A DNA stretch of 64,000 nt from positions 1,116,001 through 1,180,000 of the forward strand of contig NZ_JAINWA010000001.1 of the NCBI RefSeq assembly GCF_021021555.1, given 5' to 3'. Origin of the DNA: Teretinema zuelzerae (GTDB lineage: Bacteria > Spirochaetota > Spirochaetia > Treponematales > Treponemataceae). Shown in pieces: positions 60,825-64,000 of this stretch. Position 1 is the stretch's first letter. Every line of letters starts with the position of its first letter. The position numbers and the translations under genes were made by a program. The notes below the pieces were generated by a model. The model was not told where the DNA came from and made no database searches. It worked only from the letters and a program-made list of their open reading frames with translations.

Positions 60825-60872
60825 TTGACAAATAAAACCAAGCAGTATATTATCAGGAATCATTCCTGATAA
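60825..60872 (+). promoter_or_regulatory. perR-rbr promoter with Per-box-like operator
   Basis: TTGACA (60825-60830), 17 bp, TATTAT (60848-60853). The palindrome TTATCAGGAAT-C-ATTCCTGATAA (60850-60872), perfect over 11 bp per arm, overlaps the -10 and start. This has the TTAT...ATAA ends and odd-centre symmetry of Fur/PerR boxes and is the likely autoregulatory site. Confidence 0.9.
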
Positions 60873-60879
60873 GGATAGA

Positions 60880-61299
60880 ATGTTTCACCGAACAACCCGG
60901 CAAAAAACAGCGCTTCTCGAACTTTTGCGGTCTACCAAGGCGCACCCCACGGCGTCCTGGCTGCATGCAGCCCTCAGGCCCGATTTCCCCGGGCTCAGCC
61001 TGGGCACGGTGTACCGGAACCTCTCCGTTCTGGAAGCAGAGGGCGAGATCCGGACGATCAGAGCCGGGGACAGCATTGAACGATTTGACGCCGACACCAG
61101 CGTACATTACCATGTCAGATGTACCCGCTGCGGCAGAGTGGACGACGTCTTTTTGCCTCCCCCCGCGGGCCTGGAGGAATCAGCCGAACGGCTGACCGGA
61201 TTCAGCATCAGCTCCCACAGCATCGCGTTCCAGGGAGTCTGCGCCGCTTGCGCCCGAACACATCTTGAACAAAGCGTTCTTCTAAAGAACGATAAATAA
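60880..61299 (+). CDS. perR: PerR/Fur-family peroxide-sensing repressor
   Basis: A 139-aa Fur-superfamily protein. The winged helix covers ~10-75 (TASWLHAALRPDFPGLSLGTVYRNLSVLEAEGEI), followed by the metal region RFDADTSVHYHVRCTRCGRVDDV and a second Cys pair CAACARTH that completes the structural Cys4 zinc site. It is assigned to PerR because it heads an operon with rubrerythrin, a typical peroxide regulon of anaerobes. The operator overlaps its own promoter. AAGGA precedes the ATG by five bases. Confidence 0.9.
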   Translation: MFHRTTRQKTALLELLRSTKAHPTASWLHAALRPDFPGLSLGTVYRNLSVLEAEGEIRTIRAGDSIERFDADTSVHYHVRCTRCGRVDDVFLPPPAGLEESAERLTGFSISSHSIAFQGVCAACARTHLEQSVLLKNDK

Positions 61300-61314
61300 A
61301 ACGGAGGTATTCTC

Positions 61315-61893
61315 ATGAAATCGGTTAAGGGAACTCAAACGGAAAAGAACATTCTCGCGTCGTTCATCGGCGAGTCTCAGGCCCGCAACAAGTATACGTA
61401 CTGGGCGAGCAAGGCCAAGGAAGAAGGCTATATCCAGATCCAGCAGATTTTCCTCGAGACCGCCGAGCAGGAAAAAGAGCACGCAAAACGCCTGTTCAAG
61501 TTCCTCGAAGGCGGAGCTGAACTCGCTATTCCCGCGGGCGGATCTGCCGGCTATATCGGAACCACCCTGGAAAACCTCAAGCAGGCGGCGGCGGGCGAAA
61601 ACCATGAATGGCAGCACATGTACCCCGACTACGCGAAGGTCGCGCGCTCTGAAGGCTTCGACACTATCGCCTCCGTCATGGACAATATCGCGGTAGCGGA
61701 GAAGCAGCACGCGAAACGCTATGAAGCGATGGCAAAGCATATTGAAGACAACGACATGTGGGTGCAGGAATCCCCGACTACGTGGAGATGCATCAACTGC
61801 GGCTTTATTTACGTCGGCAAGGAAGCCCCCAAGATGTGCCCGGCATGCGCGCATCCCCAGGGTTATTTCGAACGCCTCGGCGAAAACTGGTAA
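61315..61893 (+). CDS. rbr: Rubrerythrin
   Basis: A 192-aa non-haem iron peroxidase. The ferritin-like di-iron domain has E-x-QARNKYTYWASKAKEEGY and ETAEQEKEHAKRLF, then AEKQHAKRYEAM; the C-terminal rubredoxin-type Fe(SCys)4 domain has CINCGFIYVG and CPACAHPQGYF. It reduces H2O2 to water with electrons from NAD(P)H via a rubredoxin-type donor. It sits 15 nt behind perR with its own GGAGG, so it is expressed in the same peroxide-controlled operon. Confidence 0.96.
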   Translation: MKSVKGTQTEKNILASFIGESQARNKYTYWASKAKEEGYIQIQQIFLETAEQEKEHAKRLFKFLEGGAELAIPAGGSAGYIGTTLENLKQAAAGENHEWQHMYPDYAKVARSEGFDTIASVMDNIAVAEKQHAKRYEAMAKHIEDNDMWVQESPTTWRCINCGFIYVGKEAPKMCPACAHPQGYFERLGENW

Positions 61894-61917
61894 TACTCGG
61901 AATCATACGTATGTGCG

Positions 61918-62018
61918 GGAAGGGGGCGTATCCCCCCCGCTACGAAAGTAAAGCCCCCTTGCTATACCGACCGGTAGGTATAGCAAGGGGGCTTTACGTT
62001 TCTCCGCTTCCCCCCAAG
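61918..62018. repeat. Palindromic repeat family B, copy 3 (inverted orientation)
   Basis: A 50-bp palindrome (arms 61948-61972 and 61973-61997) with one mismatch. Compared with copy 2 the outer arm bases differ on both sides in a compensating way (ACTCTTT/AAAGGGT versus CCCCTTG/CAAGGGG). The flanks match copy 2 in reverse complement. It lies between convergent rbr and the LysM-type gene. Confidence 0.88.
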
Positions 62019-62075
62019 CGCCTCCTTGCCGCTCATCAGCGCGTTTCGGCGCTCATCCCATCAATGAAAGAATTT

Positions 62076-64000
62076 TTACGGAAAGCGGGGACGGTCCAGC
62101 CATTCGGCTAATTCGCGGTCAAGATCGCTCCGCAACAGTTCGCAGGCGCGTTCGCGGTTGTAGTCGCCCGCATTCCACGAATCTCTGACGAGGCGCAGGC
62201 ATCCCGCGATCATCGGGTCCGGAGACAGCACCCGGTCGCCGTCAAGCACGGACGAGTCGCTCACGACAATGTCTCCCCAGCCGATCCGGACGGGATTCAC
62301 CAGGGACGGCATCCAGCGCAAAAAATCAGGATAAAACGTGACTCCGGCCGAGTCCAGCGCGAGGGCGTCGTACCGGGTAAAAAAGCCCTTTCGGGACGGG
62401 GGATCGGCGTACACCAGAATCAAGGAATCGCCGCGGACATGGCCGAGTTCCTCCAGGCGCCGGACGGCGTCTAGGCGGCCCTTCCTCGCCTTCCGGTCGA
62501 GAGCTCCGGCGCCGTACCAGAGCCAGCTTTCGCCTCCGAGCGTTTCATCGGTTTCAAGAGCGCGCTCCTCTGCGGCGTCGAGCCTGCGCGATACGAAGGC
62601 GGCGAGAAGAGCGTTCCTCTGTCCCCGATCAAGTTCCGTTAATAGAGCCTTGTTCACCGCGGCTCCGCTTCCGATTATGTCTTCCAGGAGCTCGCGCTCT
62701 TCATTTTCAGAAAGAGATAATTCCCTTCGGATCGACCAAAAGAAAGCCGCGAGCTGGCCCGCGGTCTCCTCTCCCTGAATCAGGGAAAGAGCTCTGTCCC
62801 CGTCGCTTCTAAACACGCGGTCATAGGCGGGAAGGCCGCCTTCGAGCAGGGATGCGAGGATTCCCGCTTCCTGAGCGAACAAAACGGAAACTGCCGAGTC
62901 TTCAGGAAGCGCGGAAAAAACAGTCCCGTTTTCAGGCGCTTCGAAAAGAGCCGCGTCTGTCCAGGGACCCAAACCGGTAAGATCCGCGATGCGCGAGGCG
63001 CTGTTCAGCATAGACCTGCGCGAAAGTTCGTAGCGCCGGCCTCTTCGGCCCGAGCGAAGCTCCTCCAGAGCGATTTCATAATCCGTTCGGTACGCATCCC
63101 ACTGCGAACGAGATTCCAGGCGGGACGCGCGCTCCGCTTCGCCTGAAGATTCAGCGGTTTCTAATGAAAACGAAGCGGTTTCTAATGAAAACGAAGCGGT
63201 TTCGAGAGAAAACGAAGCGGTTTCTAATGAAAACGCGAGGTAGAGGGAAGAACCGTCGGGAGCGGATGCGGCGGGAGCGGAATTGCCGCGGTCGGCATTT
63301 GGAGAGAGAGATTCAACGCAGAGAATTTCGTCCACGCCGCGAAGAACCGAAAACACTGAGTCGAAGCGCGCGTCGGCGAAGCCGAAGCAGGAGAGGCGCC
63401 GGGGATCGAGCGGATCATGATACCGGAATACCAGATTGGTCCCGGCGTTCCGTGAGGCGAAGGCGCGCCACAGCGCATCAGGCTCTGTAGCGGCGAAGGA
63501 TTTCGCGGCGGCGGGGCGCGGCGCCGGAGATGAACCTGCGAGCGGTTTTCCCGCGGGGGTGAGCCGGAATAAGCGGGGATTGCCGGGGTCGAACACGGAG
63601 ACGGAGAACTCGCTGTCGTCGCGGAGAGCAGAGGCCGGCCGCGCGGCGACAGGGATACGCGGCTCCGCTGCGGCGGAACGGGCGGTGATCGGACTACGCA
63701 GCTCCGGTTCGGCTGGCCGCGCGGCAACGGAAATACGCGGCTCCGGTTCGGCGGAACGGGCGGCGATCGGACTACGCGGCTCCGGTGCGGCCGGACTCGC
63801 GGCAACGGAAATACGCGGCTCCGGTTCGGCGGAACGGGCGGCTATAGGAGCTGGCGCATTGCGACGAGCAGGGATTCGTTCGGCGGTGCGGACGGCGACG
63901 GGAAGAAATCCGGCGGAAACGCTGCGGGCGACGGGGCCCGGCAAGTTCGCCGAATCGATCAGGCTGTCGGGGGAATTCCCGTAGACGGCCGCGATCCGTT
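62076..64000 (-). CDS. C-terminal part of a LysM-like, repeat-rich protein (runs off the right edge)
   Basis: At least 641 codons are present and the frame is still open at the window edge. The first visible residues RIAAVYGNSPDSLIDSANL match the core of a LysM peptidoglycan-binding motif. A Pro/Ala/Arg-rich linker follows with 26-residue repeats (RSAEPEPRISVAA ... EPRSPIAA type, about 2.5 copies), then a folded region, four exact 7-residue repeats ASFSLET (63154-63237 at the DNA level, 21 bp each) and a ~400-residue C-terminal domain that I do not recognise (ending in DRELAEWLDRPRFP). It probably acts at the cell wall. The N-terminus and any signal peptide lie outside. Confidence 0.7.
   Translation of the reverse strand, partial: RIAAVYGNSPDSLIDSANLPGPVARSVSAGFLPVAVRTAERIPARRNAPAPIAARSAEPEPRISVAASPAAPEPRSPIAARSAEPEPRISVAARPAEPELRSPITARSAAAEPRIPVAARPASALRDDSEFSVSVFDPGNPRLFRLTPAGKPLAGSSPAPRPAAAKSFAATEPDALWRAFASRNAGTNLVFRYHDPLDPRRLSCFGFADARFDSVFSVLRGVDEILCVESLSPNADRGNSAPAASAPDGSSLYLAFSLETASFSLETASFSLETASFSLETAESSGEAERASRLESRSQWDAYRTDYEIALEELRSGRRGRRYELSRRSMLNSASRIADLTGLGPWTDAALFEAPENGTVFSALPEDSAVSVLFAQEAGILASLLEGGLPAYDRVFRSDGDRALSLIQGEETAGQLAAFFWSIRRELSLSENEERELLEDIIGSGAAVNKALLTELDRGQRNALLAAFVSRRLDAAEERALETDETLGGESWLWYGAGALDRKARKGRLDAVRRLEELGHVRGDSLILVYADPPSRKGFFTRYDALALDSAGVTFYPDFLRWMPSLVNPVRIGWGDIVVSDSSVLDGDRVLSPDPMIAGCLRLVRDSWNAGDYNRERACELLRSDLDRELAEWLDRPRFP

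Overview
The window looks like part of a spirochaete chromosome, most likely a free-living or gut Treponema-type anaerobe. This rests on a GC-rich genome, several c-di-GMP and chemotaxis receptors, a treponeme-style outer-membrane protein, PerR with rubrerythrin, hemerythrin-based sensing, two CstA transporters, and no obvious catalase or respiratory genes. The taxonomic call is an inference from content; no rRNA is present.

Layout. 0-11 kb: sensory and envelope genes (a partial 7TM protein, an outer-membrane protein, a diguanylate cyclase), a TetR-controlled membrane protein, an ABC exporter whose promoter has the long spacer typical of MerR control with a MerR/BmrR-like gene just downstream, an isochorismatase-fold hydrolase divergent from a GlxA-type AraC regulator, and a membrane protein/winged-helix operon. 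11-24.5 kb: an FMN-dependent dehydrogenase, CstA, a three-gene HipBST toxin-antitoxin locus, a hemerythrin-containing diguanylate cyclase, a chemotaxis receptor, a second CstA and RsgA. 24.5-34.6 kb: a MACPF-domain lipoprotein bracketed by 19-bp direct repeats, small conserved genes, a two-regulator arsenic cluster, and a second, ordinary HipBA locus bracketed by 55-bp perfect repeats. 34.6-36.7 kb: a class III nucleotidyl cyclase with a 7TM sensor. 36.7-56.5 kb: a defence island.

The island is the most unusual part. On the minus strand five large genes form one apparent operon: a 1760-aa helicase with a DUF1998-like Cys-rich C-terminus, a 955-aa SNF2 ATPase, a 1464-aa N6-adenine methylase, a 1044-aa RapA-like SNF2 ATPase and a 458-aa Hsp70/actin-fold ATPase. 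It resembles DISARM and Druantia in parts but matches neither: it lacks a PLD protein and PglZ and it carries the Hsp70-RapA pair. Base composition changes sharply from gene to gene (about 67% GC in a sampled line of the methylase, 35% in the RapA-like gene), so the operon seems assembled from different sources. It meets, tail to tail, an XRE/ImmA-type cassette whose third gene (PIN-like) is broken by a stop codon and by the operon boundary. An HNH nuclease gene with a terminator-like leader lies at the left edge.

56.5-64 kb returns to chromosomal content: a GT39-like membrane glycosyltransferase fused to DUF2141, a tRNA with CAU anticodon beside a train of short palindromes, a periplasmic binding protein, the perR-rbr operon with a clear operator, and the end of a large LysM/repeat protein that runs off the right edge.

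Dispersed repeats are abundant: a 50-bp palindrome family with compensatory arm changes (3 copies), a GAGGCAGRAAGC...CGGAGCCCCCG element (4 copies, all on the plus strand after genes), a 12 x 20 bp array, a 2.4 x 120 bp palindrome mosaic, and a 20/21-bp array whose unit is nearly complementary to a site inside rsgA.
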